Positions 7,256 through 14,763 of a stretch of 38,356 nucleotides of DNA are shown in pieces (the stretch's first letter is position 1; the number at the start of each line of letters is the position of its first letter). The stretch covers positions 1 to 38,356 of the forward strand of contig NZ_JAILWA010000014.1 in the NCBI RefSeq assembly GCF_025699255.1, in the 5' to 3' direction. A program made the translations under genes and the position numbers. The notes below the pieces were generated by a model, which saw nothing but the letters and a program-made list of their open reading frames with translations, searched no databases and had not been told where the DNA came from. Source of the stretch: Nitrosopumilus sp. Its GTDB lineage: Archaea > Thermoproteota > Nitrososphaeria > Nitrososphaerales > Nitrosopumilaceae.

Positions 7256-10117
7256 TTGGTTTTGTATAGCGCCTCTACTGATAAGCAAGCTCCTCCTCCT
7301 GATGCTGGAAAATACATCAGATTGGGAATAGTCGCCATAATTGGTATAGTAATTTTTACTCTGGTAGGAAATCAGGCAGTCATTTTATCCATGAATTTTA
7401 CAGAGTTTGGTGATCAGTTTACCAAACCCCTCTATTACACACTTGTTTCTACAATTATTTTATCGGCCATTGCTCTAGTTCGAGTAAACATTGTAGGGCG
7501 CTCATCAATTTTTTGGTATGCAATTAGTACAGGAATTGGATTTCTAGGTGGTGGAGGACAACAACCCATATCTAGTACACTTGCTAGTTTTAGAGATTAC
7601 AAGTTATCTTCAGCTCAATTTGTAATCTGGCAAATTACTAAGATTTTGCTCTTTGGAGCTTTCTTTGCAAATATTATGTTTGGATTTGCAGCAATGTCAT
7701 TTATTGATGGAAACACTTTGGGAATAGAGAATTTACCATCATTATTTTCTTTACCTTTTGTAACTCCTGATAACAATCCAAGTTATGCATCTGAAAATGT
7801 TGTTCCAATGATTCCCGCTTTAGTAATTTTAATCCCTCCACTGCTTGCAGCAATTGGACTACGTCTTGTTTTGTATGTCGGAATTCACAGAATAATTCAT
7901 GTAATAACATCATTTTTACAAGATTCTAATGAAGGAAAACCACGTTATCTAAACTATGTTTCAACAATTGAAGGAATTATTGGAATTGGTGTAATATGGG
8001 CTGGAATCAATCTTTTCTTTACAGATCAAATTGATTATAACACAAGATATGTTATTGGTGGAACTCTTGTTATTGGTTTTGCTTTAATTGCTTTTTCAAT
8101 AGTTGACAGAATTCGAGCTCGTGTACTTACTCATATGTTTAAGAGAGACGTTTACATTAGATTTTTAACAATTATTGCAATAGCAATCATAATTGCCGGA
8201 GTTGTCTCAGTAAACAACAGTATTGCCGATGCAAAGAAAATTGAATATTTAGGTCCTTATACTGCACAACAAATAGGAGTAAATCGATATCTGGGAGAAC
8301 TAAATGGTGTCCAAGAAAACATTCATGATGTAAAACTAACGTCTGTTTCTGCAAATAATATCAAAAATTATGTTAAACAAAATAGTGATGTGCTTGATGT
8401 AATTCGAGTTTGGGATTGGGAGGCTGCATTTGCCAAATTAAAGCCTGAGATTGGTCTAATTCCATATGTTGATTTTGAAGACAACGATATTCTTAGATTT
8501 AACAATACATTGTATTGGACTGCATCAATGAAACCAATCTTACCCACATCTGTTAGTCTTGAAAATAGATGGTATAACGAACATCTTGTATACACACATG
8601 TTCCAAATGGTTTTCTTACACTAGAAGCCACTGATGGACAGATTGTTGATAGTGGTGAATTCTTTAAACAAAGAGAGATTTACTATGGTGAAGGAGGATT
8701 GTTTGAACAAACTTGGTCAGGATATCCAAATTCACGAGGTGATGCTAGTGCAGAACTTGGTGGAGTTTCCTACTCTGGTTTAGGTGGATTAGATGTCTCA
8801 CCACCGCTTAGTTGGATTTTTGAACCAAACTTTTTGCTTTCATTTCCTGGTGAATCAGTTCACATAATGAGATACAAAGATGTACATGACAGAATGGAAA
8901 CTCTGTATCCTTATTTCTTATATGATCTATTTGGTAAAGAATTAGATTCACTTCCTGTGACTGATGGTGAAAATTCATACTGGTTAATTCCATTAATTAT
9001 TGGATTTGATACCGGTGATGTTCCATGGTCTGTTGGTAATCCATACTTACGGTTAGTGGGTTATGCTCTAGTTGATTCTTACAATGGTGACATTCAATTG
9101 TTAAAAACTGGTGATGATTTCTTTACTGAAATGTTTGCTAGTCAATATTCTGATCAATTCAAACCAATGCCAAAATGGTTAGAAGAACAAATCAGATATC
9201 CTGTTGAGCTATTCAACTGGAAGACAGAGATGTATAATATCTATCACGTAACAAATGTTGAGACATTTATCCAAGCTAACGAATTTTATGAGATTCCGCG
9301 TGGTCTTGATACCTATTATGTGGAAGCAAAACCACCAGGTTTTGAACAAACTGAATTTGTAGGTCTACTTTCATTAGAATTAAGAGGCTCTCAAGGAAGA
9401 AATCTAGCAGGTTATATGGTTGTAGAAAATGATCTTACAAATCTTGGAGACTTGCAATTTTATGAAGTACCACTTAATTCTACTACAAAATTAATAGGTC
9501 CAACAGCTGTTAGAGAAGCACTTGATAGAGATCCAGAGTTTGCTCAATTAAAGACACTTTTGAGAAATCCACGAATTGGTGATAATATTTTGTACCGTGT
9601 AGGTGATCATGATATCTACTTTATTCCTGTATATACTGCAGGTGCAGGTGGAGTAGTTGCACAATTAGGAACTATTGCAGCTGTTGGTGCCGCATTTAAC
9701 GGGGAATACTTTGTTGGTTTAGGCGAAACGCAAGAAAAAGCATTTGAAGCATATCTAAAGAAAGTTTCAGGTGTTGCACCAACTGTCACTACAGCTGATG
9801 ATAATTATGTTGAATTAGTAAAGGATGATAGAATCAATATAATAAAATCTGTGTTTGAAGAAAATGGAATATCTGTTGCTGAACCAACATCTATTCAGAT
9901 TCCATTGTCATTTAATGAAGGAGAATTATTCTTCTTTACTGAAAATGATCGTGAAAATACTGAGAAATTCTTGTCTGACTTCATAGATGATTTTGTCAAA
10001 CCACGTAGTGATAGAGTATTCATGTGGCAAGAAGACAATAACCTTAATGTTGGTACAGTACTTCTTAGAGATAACATTCCAGAGATTCATTATGTCTCTA
10101 TAGAGGTTGGCAACTAA
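7256..10117 (+). CDS. UPF0182 family integral membrane protein
   Basis: This is a 953-residue protein. The N-terminal ~330 residues hold about seven hydrophobic helices (for example near residues 25-45, 60-78, 120-150, 180-205, 240-258, 265-285 and 303-320). A ~600-residue soluble part, probably facing outside, follows. The segment WYNEHLVYTHVPNGF matches the HLVYTHGYG hallmark of UPF0182, and later segments (GYMVVENDL, then LYRVGDHDIYFIPVYT) fit the family's order. Length agrees with bacterial and archaeal members. The function of the family is not known. The start is TTG at 7256; a second in-frame TTG at 7262 lies at a better distance (28 nt) from the ATTAATTTA box. The next gene begins immediately after the stop. 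Confidence 0.8.
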   Translation: MVLYSASTDKQAPPPDAGKYIRLGIVAIIGIVIFTLVGNQAVILSMNFTEFGDQFTKPLYYTLVSTIILSAIALVRVNIVGRSSIFWYAISTGIGFLGGGGQQPISSTLASFRDYKLSSAQFVIWQITKILLFGAFFANIMFGFAAMSFIDGNTLGIENLPSLFSLPFVTPDNNPSYASENVVPMIPALVILIPPLLAAIGLRLVLYVGIHRIIHVITSFLQDSNEGKPRYLNYVSTIEGIIGIGVIWAGINLFFTDQIDYNTRYVIGGTLVIGFALIAFSIVDRIRARVLTHMFKRDVYIRFLTIIAIAIIIAGVVSVNNSIADAKKIEYLGPYTAQQIGVNRYLGELNGVQENIHDVKLTSVSANNIKNYVKQNSDVLDVIRVWDWEAAFAKLKPEIGLIPYVDFEDNDILRFNNTLYWTASMKPILPTSVSLENRWYNEHLVYTHVPNGFLTLEATDGQIVDSGEFFKQREIYYGEGGLFEQTWSGYPNSRGDASAELGGVSYSGLGGLDVSPPLSWIFEPNFLLSFPGESVHIMRYKDVHDRMETLYPYFLYDLFGKELDSLPVTDGENSYWLIPLIIGFDTGDVPWSVGNPYLRLVGYALVDSYNGDIQLLKTGDDFFTEMFASQYSDQFKPMPKWLEEQIRYPVELFNWKTEMYNIYHVTNVETFIQANEFYEIPRGLDTYYVEAKPPGFEQTEFVGLLSLELRGSQGRNLAGYMVVENDLTNLGDLQFYEVPLNSTTKLIGPTAVREALDRDPEFAQLKTLLRNPRIGDNILYRVGDHDIYFIPVYTAGAGGVVAQLGTIAAVGAAFNGEYFVGLGETQEKAFEAYLKKVSGVAPTVTTADDNYVELVKDDRINIIKSVFEENGISVAEPTSIQIPLSFNEGELFFFTENDRENTEKFLSDFIDDFVKPRSDRVFMWQEDNNLNVGTVLLRDNIPEIHYVSIEVGN

Positions 10118-10660
10118 TTGCTACTTGTTGTTGATAACGGATCTATTTACACTGAAAATCTAATCAATTTTTTAAATGAAAAAAATTTTCTTTTTGAAAA
10201 ACAAACTCCTCCTTTATTAAATATGGATTTTATATCACAATACGATTCATTCATTCTTTCTGGAAGAAGAAAGAATGAAAAAAAAATCAATGAAATTAAT
10301 TCCAAAATTATAAGACACAGTATTGAAAACAATAAAAAATTACTTGGAATTTGTTATGGTGCAGAAATTTTAGCTCTTACTTTAGGAGGAACAATCAAAA
10401 AAACTTCAATTCTCCAAAAAGGAAACGAATCAATACAGACTCTTCTAGATAATCCTCTTTGTAGTGATTCATTTGACGTGTTTGAGAGTCATGCTTTTGA
10501 GATCTCAAAATTACCCCTAGATCTTGTCTCACTTGCACAATCAAAAAATTGTAAATATGAAATAATTCAATATAAAAAAAGATTAATTTTTGGAACTCAG
10601 TTTCATCCTGAAATGAGCAAAGATGGAAATAAATTGATTGAAAAATTCTGTTTACTTTGA
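10118..10660 (+). CDS. Class I glutamine amidotransferase, GMP-synthase subunit A-like
   Basis: This 180-residue protein has the nucleophile elbow GICYGAE (C79) and the catalytic His-Glu pair in QFHPEM (H163, E165), so the triad that releases ammonia from glutamine is complete. The N-terminus LLVVDNGSIYTENL resembles the split archaeal GuaA amidotransferase subunit. The usual oxyanion loop SGGP is replaced by SGRRKN at 48-53, which is unusual. It starts with TTG directly after the UPF0182 stop (no spacer), so it is part of that transcript. It could be the GuaAa half of GMP synthase or a paralogue with another acceptor; the substituted loop favours caution. Confidence 0.75.
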   Translation: MLLVVDNGSIYTENLINFLNEKNFLFEKQTPPLLNMDFISQYDSFILSGRRKNEKKINEINSKIIRHSIENNKKLLGICYGAEILALTLGGTIKKTSILQKGNESIQTLLDNPLCSDSFDVFESHAFEISKLPLDLVSLAQSKNCKYEIIQYKKRLIFGTQFHPEMSKDGNKLIEKFCLL

Positions 10661-10663
10661 TTG

Positions 10664-10672
10664 ATTTTAATA
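10664..10672 (+). promoter_or_regulatory. TATA-like box for the C39-TPR gene
   Basis: ATTTTAATA is centred 27 nt upstream of the ATG at 10695, directly after the stop of the amidotransferase gene. It suggests a separate leaderless transcript. Confidence 0.45.
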
Positions 10673-10694
10673 ACTCTCAAAATTTCTTTATTTC

Positions 10695-11657
10695 ATGGAT
10701 GAAGAAAACCATGAATTACTTTTACCTCTTGTTGAAGAAGAAAACATTTGCCTTCCATTACCCATTAACGTAGTATCCAAATATTGGAATGTTGATTTGC
10801 CTATGGCAGAAGCTATAGAATCTGCAAAAAAATACTCTGGCTTTAGTGGCAGTATTATAATTGAAGGAATTGAAATCGCAGAAAGACATGGATTGACTTG
10901 TAAAATAGTCCATTCATCATTAAATGAATTAAAAAAGATAATTGATGCAGGAATTCCACCAATTGTAATTCTTCCAGGAATTCCAGAAATTACACAACAT
11001 GCTTCAGTAATCACTGGTTATGATGAAAGTGAAAAAACAATTCTACATTATATTCAAACAGGTAATCAAGAAGGTGAACAACAAGAAGGTGTAATTCCTG
11101 AAAATATATTTGAGAAAGAATGGACTGAAGAAGGAAAATTAGTTATAATTTTGGCTCCATCTGAAATAATCTCGTCAATTAAACTAGAAAATGACATCAC
11201 TGAAAAATCAAATAGACTCTGCTTTATTTCTGAAAAACAGAACATTTTAAAAAATACCGAAGAAGCACTTGAATCTCTAAAACAAGCAGTAGAACTTGAT
11301 GGAAAAAATTCTACTGCCTTGAATTTATTAGGTACAATGCTTAATGCAGGAAATTCTCCTGACTGTGTAAAGTACTATGAAAAATGTTTAGATATCAATG
11401 ATAAATCATATCTGACGTATAACGGTCTTGGAAATTTTTATCTAAAAACAAACCAATTTGAAAAAGCAGAAAATTTCTATACAAAAGCAATAGAAATCAA
11501 TCCCAAACGTTCTGCAAAAATTTACAAAAATCGTGCATATCTAAGAGAAAAACAAAATAATAACTCTGATGCAAAAGAAGATCTCAAAAATTATTTAAAA
11601 TATTATCAAAAAGCTCCTGATAGAGGAATAATAGAACAAGCAATTAGAGAATTATAA
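10695..11657 (+). CDS. C39-like cysteine peptidase domain fused to TPR repeats
   Basis: This is a 320-residue protein in two parts. Residues ~10-160 resemble the C39 papain-like fold. A cysteine stands at position 19 (ENICLPLPI) where the nucleophile is expected, and a histidine-containing strand HASVITGYD at 102-110 matches the HxVVxxGYD pattern. Residues ~195-315 form about three tetratricopeptide repeats (for example AENFYTKAIEINPK). The glycine normally following the nucleophilic cysteine is missing, so catalysis is uncertain. No signal peptide or membrane helix is visible, so the protein is probably cytoplasmic. It ends one base before the 3' end of the opposing tRNA-Gly. Its substrate is unknown. 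Confidence 0.7.
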   Translation: MDEENHELLLPLVEEENICLPLPINVVSKYWNVDLPMAEAIESAKKYSGFSGSIIIEGIEIAERHGLTCKIVHSSLNELKKIIDAGIPPIVILPGIPEITQHASVITGYDESEKTILHYIQTGNQEGEQQEGVIPENIFEKEWTEEGKLVIILAPSEIISSIKLENDITEKSNRLCFISEKQNILKNTEEALESLKQAVELDGKNSTALNLLGTMLNAGNSPDCVKYYEKCLDINDKSYLTYNGLGNFYLKTNQFEKAENFYTKAIEINPKRSAKIYKNRAYLREKQNNNSDAKEDLKNYLKYYQKAPDRGIIEQAIREL

Positions 11658-11731
11658 TGCGGAGTGCGGGATTTGAACCCGCGGCCTTCAGCTTGGGAAG
11701 CTGACGTCATACCAGACTAAACTAACTCCGC
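11658..11731 (-). tRNA. tRNA-Gly (anticodon CCC)
   Basis: On the minus strand the 7-bp acceptor stem is GCGGAGT/ACTCCGC. The anticodon stem TCAGC/GCTGA encloses the loop TTCCCAA, giving anticodon CCC. The T arm carries GGTTCAAATCC. Position 11658 supplies the discriminator A. No intron and no encoded CCA. A TATA-like box at 11755-11763 lies about 28 nt upstream of the 5' end. Confidence 0.95.
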
Positions 11732-11754
11732 TCAAAGGAAATTCATTGATTATG

Positions 11755-11763
11755 ATTAAATAT
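11755..11763. promoter_or_regulatory. Shared TATA-like box between tRNA-Gly and a zinc-ribbon gene
   Basis: ATTAAATAT is centred about 28 nt from the 5' end of tRNA-Gly (minus) and 25 nt from the ATG at 11784 (plus). One near-symmetric box may therefore serve both directions. Confidence 0.45.
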
Positions 11764-11783
11764 CTTAATTGTTTACTATTGAT

Positions 11784-11957
11784 ATGGATGCAAGATGTCC
11801 AGAATGCGAAAAAGTTGCAATTTTAGATGATGACATTGCCAATGTAAAATGTCCTCATTGTAATTTTCAAGCAGATTATGATACTTATCTAGAAATAATG
11901 AAAGATCAAGCAATCAATATGTCCTCTGAATATATTCCAGACAGACCTGGAATTTAA
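11784..11957 (+). CDS. Small zinc-ribbon protein (57 aa)
   Basis: The ORF can be extended to a TTG at 11769, but the ATG at 11784 is preferred. It lies 25 nt from a TATA-like box and its product starts MDARCPECEK, directly at the metal site. Two CxxC knuckles (CPEC near residue 5 and CPHC near residue 25) form a zinc ribbon, followed by an acidic helix. The layout resembles small lysine-biosynthesis carrier (LysW-like) or transcription-factor ribbons, but the C-terminal Glu-Asp tail of LysW is absent (it ends PDRPGI). Role unknown. It converges with another tiny zinc-ribbon gene starting its stop codon on the very next base. Confidence 0.75.
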   Translation: MDARCPECEKVAILDDDIANVKCPHCNFQADYDTYLEIMKDQAINMSSEYIPDRPGI

Positions 11958-12080
11958 CTACCAATAATTTCCTTTGTCAGAACAATCTAAATGAGCTCCA
12001 CAGTTTGGACAAAACATGTGACATGCTTGCATATCAACCATTTTTTTATCACATCTAGGACATCTGATCTCTTCTTTCAT
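11958..12080 (-). CDS. Very small zinc-ribbon protein (40 aa)
   Basis: A complete 40-codon ORF runs from ATG (complement of 12078-12080) to TAG. The product has two CxxC pairs, CPRC at residues 7-10 and CPNC at 24-27, with extra cysteines at 20 and 33 and a histidine at 21. This is the pattern of a treble-clef or ribbon zinc protein. A TATA-like box (12101-12110) lies 25-26 nt upstream of the ATG, at leaderless spacing. Its stop codon abuts the stop of the preceding 57-aa zinc-ribbon gene on the other strand. It is short enough to be missed by automated gene callers. Function unknown. Confidence 0.7.
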   Translation of the reverse strand: MKEEIRCPRCDKKMVDMQACHMFCPNCGAHLDCSDKGNYW

Positions 12081-12100
12081 GCCTATCTCAATTTTTCTTG

Positions 12101-12110
12101 ATTTAAAAAT
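12101..12110 (-). promoter_or_regulatory. TATA-like box for the 40-aa zinc-ribbon gene
   Basis: ATTTAAAAAT is centred 25-26 nt upstream of the ATG of the 40-codon gene, supporting expression of that ORF. Confidence 0.45.
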
Positions 12111-12154
12111 AATGTCCAAAGGTTAATTAGTCCTTCAACTTTTTTTCGAGATAA

Positions 12155-12556
12155 TTGGCAAACTTCAAGCTTACAGTATCTGACATTAAAGGAAAATCAG
12201 TTTCAAAAGAACTCAAAGATAGTGATGCTAATCCGTTGTTAGGATTACAACTAGGCAATGAAACTGATGCATCGGTTGTTGGATTAACTGGAAAATTAAA
12301 GATCACTGGTGGAAGTGATAAATCTGGTGTTCCAATGCGAAATGATGTTCATGGTGCAGCAAGAAAAAAAGTTTTGCTTTCTAAAGGTGTTGGATTACAA
12401 GATGCAGAATATGGACAACGGAAAAGAAAATTAATGCGAGGAAATACAGTTTCAGAAGAAATCTATCAAGTAAACTGTAAATTTGATGGAGAATTACCAG
12501 TTGAAGCTCCTGCAGAAGAAGCAACAGAAGAAAAAACTGAAGACAAAAAAGAATAA
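12155..12556 (+). CDS. rps6e: 30S ribosomal protein S6e
   Basis: This 133-residue archaeal/eukaryotic S6 protein is a component of the small ribosomal subunit. The N-terminal beta-barrel has the typical run VSDIKGKSV, then GLTGKLKITGGSDKSG and VHGAARKKVLLSKGVG. The last ~20 residues are strongly acidic and rich in Glu/Ala/Lys (EEATEEKTEDKKE), an extension beyond the core fold. The start is a TTG giving MANFKLTV, consistent with family N-termini. It lies 31 nt before aIF2 gamma, an arrangement known in archaeal translation operons. Confidence 0.96.
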   Translation: MANFKLTVSDIKGKSVSKELKDSDANPLLGLQLGNETDASVVGLTGKLKITGGSDKSGVPMRNDVHGAARKKVLLSKGVGLQDAEYGQRKRKLMRGNTVSEEIYQVNCKFDGELPVEAPAEEATEEKTEDKKE

Positions 12557-12587
12557 CTTAACATATACCGATTTAACTTTTTGATTC

Positions 12588-13850
12588 ATGCATTGGAGAG
12601 AAACTCTTCCAGATTGGTATGTTAAAAAATATGGATATCAACCATGTGTCAACATTGGTACTGCAGGCCACGTAGATCATGGAAAAACAACTCTTATTCA
12701 GGCATTAACAGGTTCATGGACAAGTGTACATAGTCAAGAATTAAAACGTGGAATTACAATTAGAGTTGGTTATTCTGATGCAGCATTCTACAAATGTAAA
12801 AAATGTAAAGAACCTTTAGGATATTCAACAACACCAAAATGTAATAACTGTGGAAAAGAAAGTGAACTATCTAGAGTTGTCAGTTTTGTAGATAGTCCTG
12901 GTCACGAAAGTCTTATGGCAAACATGCTTTCAGGTTCTGCTTTAATGGATGGAGCGTTACTTTTGGCAGCAGCCAATGAAAAAGTACCAAAACCACAAAC
13001 AAAAGAACATCTTTTAGCTTTACAAACACTTGGAATTCAACAGATAGTAATTGTACAAAACAAAGTTGATTTACTTTCTTACAAAGAAGCTCTTGCAAAT
13101 TATCAGGAAATTACAAAATTTGTCAAAGGAACACATGCAGCAAAAGCTCCTGTGATTCCAATTTCTGCACAATCTGGATTAAATATAGATGCACTAATTG
13201 GTGCTATTGAATCAACAATCAAAACTCCAGAAAGAGATGAGAGAGCAAATACAGTTATGCATGTTTTACGTTCATTTGATGTAAACAAACCTGGAATAAA
13301 ACTAAAAGATATCAAAGGTGGTGTTATTGGTGGCAGTCTTACTCAAGGAGTTTTTAATGTAGGTGATGAAATTGAGATTAAGCCAGGAATAATAAATGAA
13401 AAGAAAAAGACTTACGAACCATTAATGACCGAAATTACTTCTTTAGGAACTGCTGCAGGAATTGTTGAATCAGTAAAACCTGGTGGATTAGTAGCTATTG
13501 GAACAAAACTAGATCCTGCAATGACTAGAAGTGATTCATTTATTGGTTCAGTAATTGGAAGACCAGGAACACTTCCTGAGAATTCAACTGTATTAAAATT
13601 AGAAGTAAATTTATTTGATTCCGCAGTAGGAGCAACTGAAGATGTTAAAGTACAACCTATTTCTTCTGGAGAATTACTCCGACTAAACATTGGGACTGCT
13701 CCTGTATTAGGCAAAGTAACCAAAATAAAATCTAAAAATGTAGAGATAGAACTTAGAAGACCTGCGTGTATATTTGAAGGTGGAAATGTTGCAATAAGTA
13801 GAAGAATTGCTGAGAGATGGAGACTTATTGGTGCAGGAATAGTTGGTTGA
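12588..13850 (+). CDS. eif2g: Translation initiation factor aIF2 subunit gamma
   Basis: This 420-residue GTPase is the core of the heterotrimeric aIF2 that brings initiator Met-tRNA to the ribosome. The P-loop GHVDHGKTT is at residues 27-35, G3 is DSPGHES and G4 is NKVD. A zinc knuckle is formed by C70, C73, C85 and C88, as in family members. EF-Tu-like domains 2 and 3 follow, with the RRPACIFEGGNVAISRR stretch near the end. The alpha subunit is encoded about 3.2 kb downstream on the other strand. An AT-rich box (12557-12565) lies about 27 nt upstream of the ATG, so it may also have its own promoter. Its 3' end overlaps the PIN gene by 8 nt. Confidence 0.98.
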   Translation: MHWRETLPDWYVKKYGYQPCVNIGTAGHVDHGKTTLIQALTGSWTSVHSQELKRGITIRVGYSDAAFYKCKKCKEPLGYSTTPKCNNCGKESELSRVVSFVDSPGHESLMANMLSGSALMDGALLLAAANEKVPKPQTKEHLLALQTLGIQQIVIVQNKVDLLSYKEALANYQEITKFVKGTHAAKAPVIPISAQSGLNIDALIGAIESTIKTPERDERANTVMHVLRSFDVNKPGIKLKDIKGGVIGGSLTQGVFNVGDEIEIKPGIINEKKKTYEPLMTEITSLGTAAGIVESVKPGGLVAIGTKLDPAMTRSDSFIGSVIGRPGTLPENSTVLKLEVNLFDSAVGATEDVKVQPISSGELLRLNIGTAPVLGKVTKIKSKNVEIELRRPACIFEGGNVAISRRIAERWRLIGAGIVG

Positions 13851-14211
13851 AGTAATCTGTGATACAAATTTTCTTATTCATTTAGCTAATAATAGAATTA
13901 AAAATTTGGATTATCTTGATGTAGAAATAGGACAAATTACTTTTGTTATTCCTCAGGTAGTAAAAAATGAATTATATGAATTAGAAAAAAACCCTGAAAA
14001 AAAATCTGAAATACAATCGACACTGAATTATATTAAAAATTTTAAAATTATTCCTATTTTGGGTTCTTTTGCTGACAAAGAATTACTTGATTATGTTTCA
14101 AAAAATAGAGTAATTATAGCTACAATGGATAAACAATTAAAAAAACAGATTAAAAATAATGGAAGTTCAATCATGTCGTTTTCAAATAATAAGATAATTT
14201 TAGAATCTTAG
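13843..14211 (+). CDS. PIN-domain nuclease-like protein
   Basis: This 122-residue single-domain protein begins VEVICDTNFLIHLANN, with the first PIN aspartate in CDTNFL. More acidic residues lie in KNELYELEKN and in the later stretch IIATMDKQLKKQI (the TxDxxL motif). PIN proteins cut RNA with bound metal ions. It starts at TTG inside the last codons of aIF2 gamma (8-nt overlap). An archaeal PIN gene beside aIF2 gamma is a recurring arrangement and recalls the Fcf1/Utp24-like group involved in rRNA processing. There is no antitoxin-like partner, so a VapC toxin is less likely. Confidence 0.8.
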   Translation: MVEVICDTNFLIHLANNRIKNLDYLDVEIGQITFVIPQVVKNELYELEKNPEKKSEIQSTLNYIKNFKIIPILGSFADKELLDYVSKNRVIIATMDKQLKKQIKNNGSSIMSFSNNKIILES

Positions 14212-14249
14212 AAATATTTAATTTTAAGACATTGTAATATTAGATAATT

Positions 14250-14699
14250 ATGATTTTGGAAAGTGATGCTTTTGAAAATGGAGGAATAATTCCACAAAAA
14301 TATGGTTACAAACACGGAAACGTTAGTCTTCCACTAAAAATTAAAGAAATTCCTGAAAACACAATCTCTCTTGCTTTGATTATGGATGATCCTGATGCTA
14401 TGGCAGCTGTTGGAAAAATTTGGGTACATTGGGTCGTATGGAATATTGAACCTAAAAATAGTGAATTTAAGGAAAATTCAATTCCTGCATCTTGTATTGA
14501 AGGAGAAACCGATTTTGGTGAAATTGGTTACGGCGGACCTGCTCCTCCAGATAAAGAGCATACCTATATTTTCAAATTATATGCATTAGACAAAAAATTG
14601 GATAGCAATAATGGATCAACTAAGAAAGAAATTGAATTTGCAATGAAAAATCATGTGATTGAAAAAACATCTCTAAAAGGAAGATTTTCTCCATCTTAA
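14250..14699 (+). CDS. YbhB/YbcL-type phosphatidylethanolamine-binding (PEBP) family protein
   Basis: This 149-residue protein of the PEBP/Raf-kinase-inhibitor-like fold has family motifs MDDPDA, KIWVHWVVWNI and GYGGPAPPDKEHTYIFKLYALD, which build the anion-binding pocket. No signal sequence is present. Bacterial and archaeal members have no settled role. An ATTTTAAG box at 14221-14228 lies about 25 nt upstream of the ATG, so it is probably transcribed alone as a leaderless mRNA. Confidence 0.9.
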   Translation: MILESDAFENGGIIPQKYGYKHGNVSLPLKIKEIPENTISLALIMDDPDAMAAVGKIWVHWVVWNIEPKNSEFKENSIPASCIEGETDFGEIGYGGPAPPDKEHTYIFKLYALDKKLDSNNGSTKKEIEFAMKNHVIEKTSLKGRFSPS

Positions 14700-14763
14700 T
14701 TTGTAATGTTTTTAAATTTTTTACATAAAGAGTAATAAGTAAAGTTTCTTTGAGAAAATTTAA

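Noticed and set aside
11784..11957. 57-aa zinc ribbon as the lysine/arginine carrier protein LysW
   Set aside because: The C-terminal Glu-rich tail needed for carrying the amino group is missing and no lysine or arginine biosynthesis genes are nearby.
13412..13867. 151-codon ORF opposite the aIF2 gamma 3' end
   Set aside because: It is a shadow of a strongly conserved gene, with low-complexity Ser/Pro/Ile content and no recognisable domain.
13843..14211. PIN protein as a VapC toxin of a toxin-antitoxin pair
   Set aside because: No small antitoxin gene is adjacent; the overlap with aIF2 gamma suggests a housekeeping RNA role.
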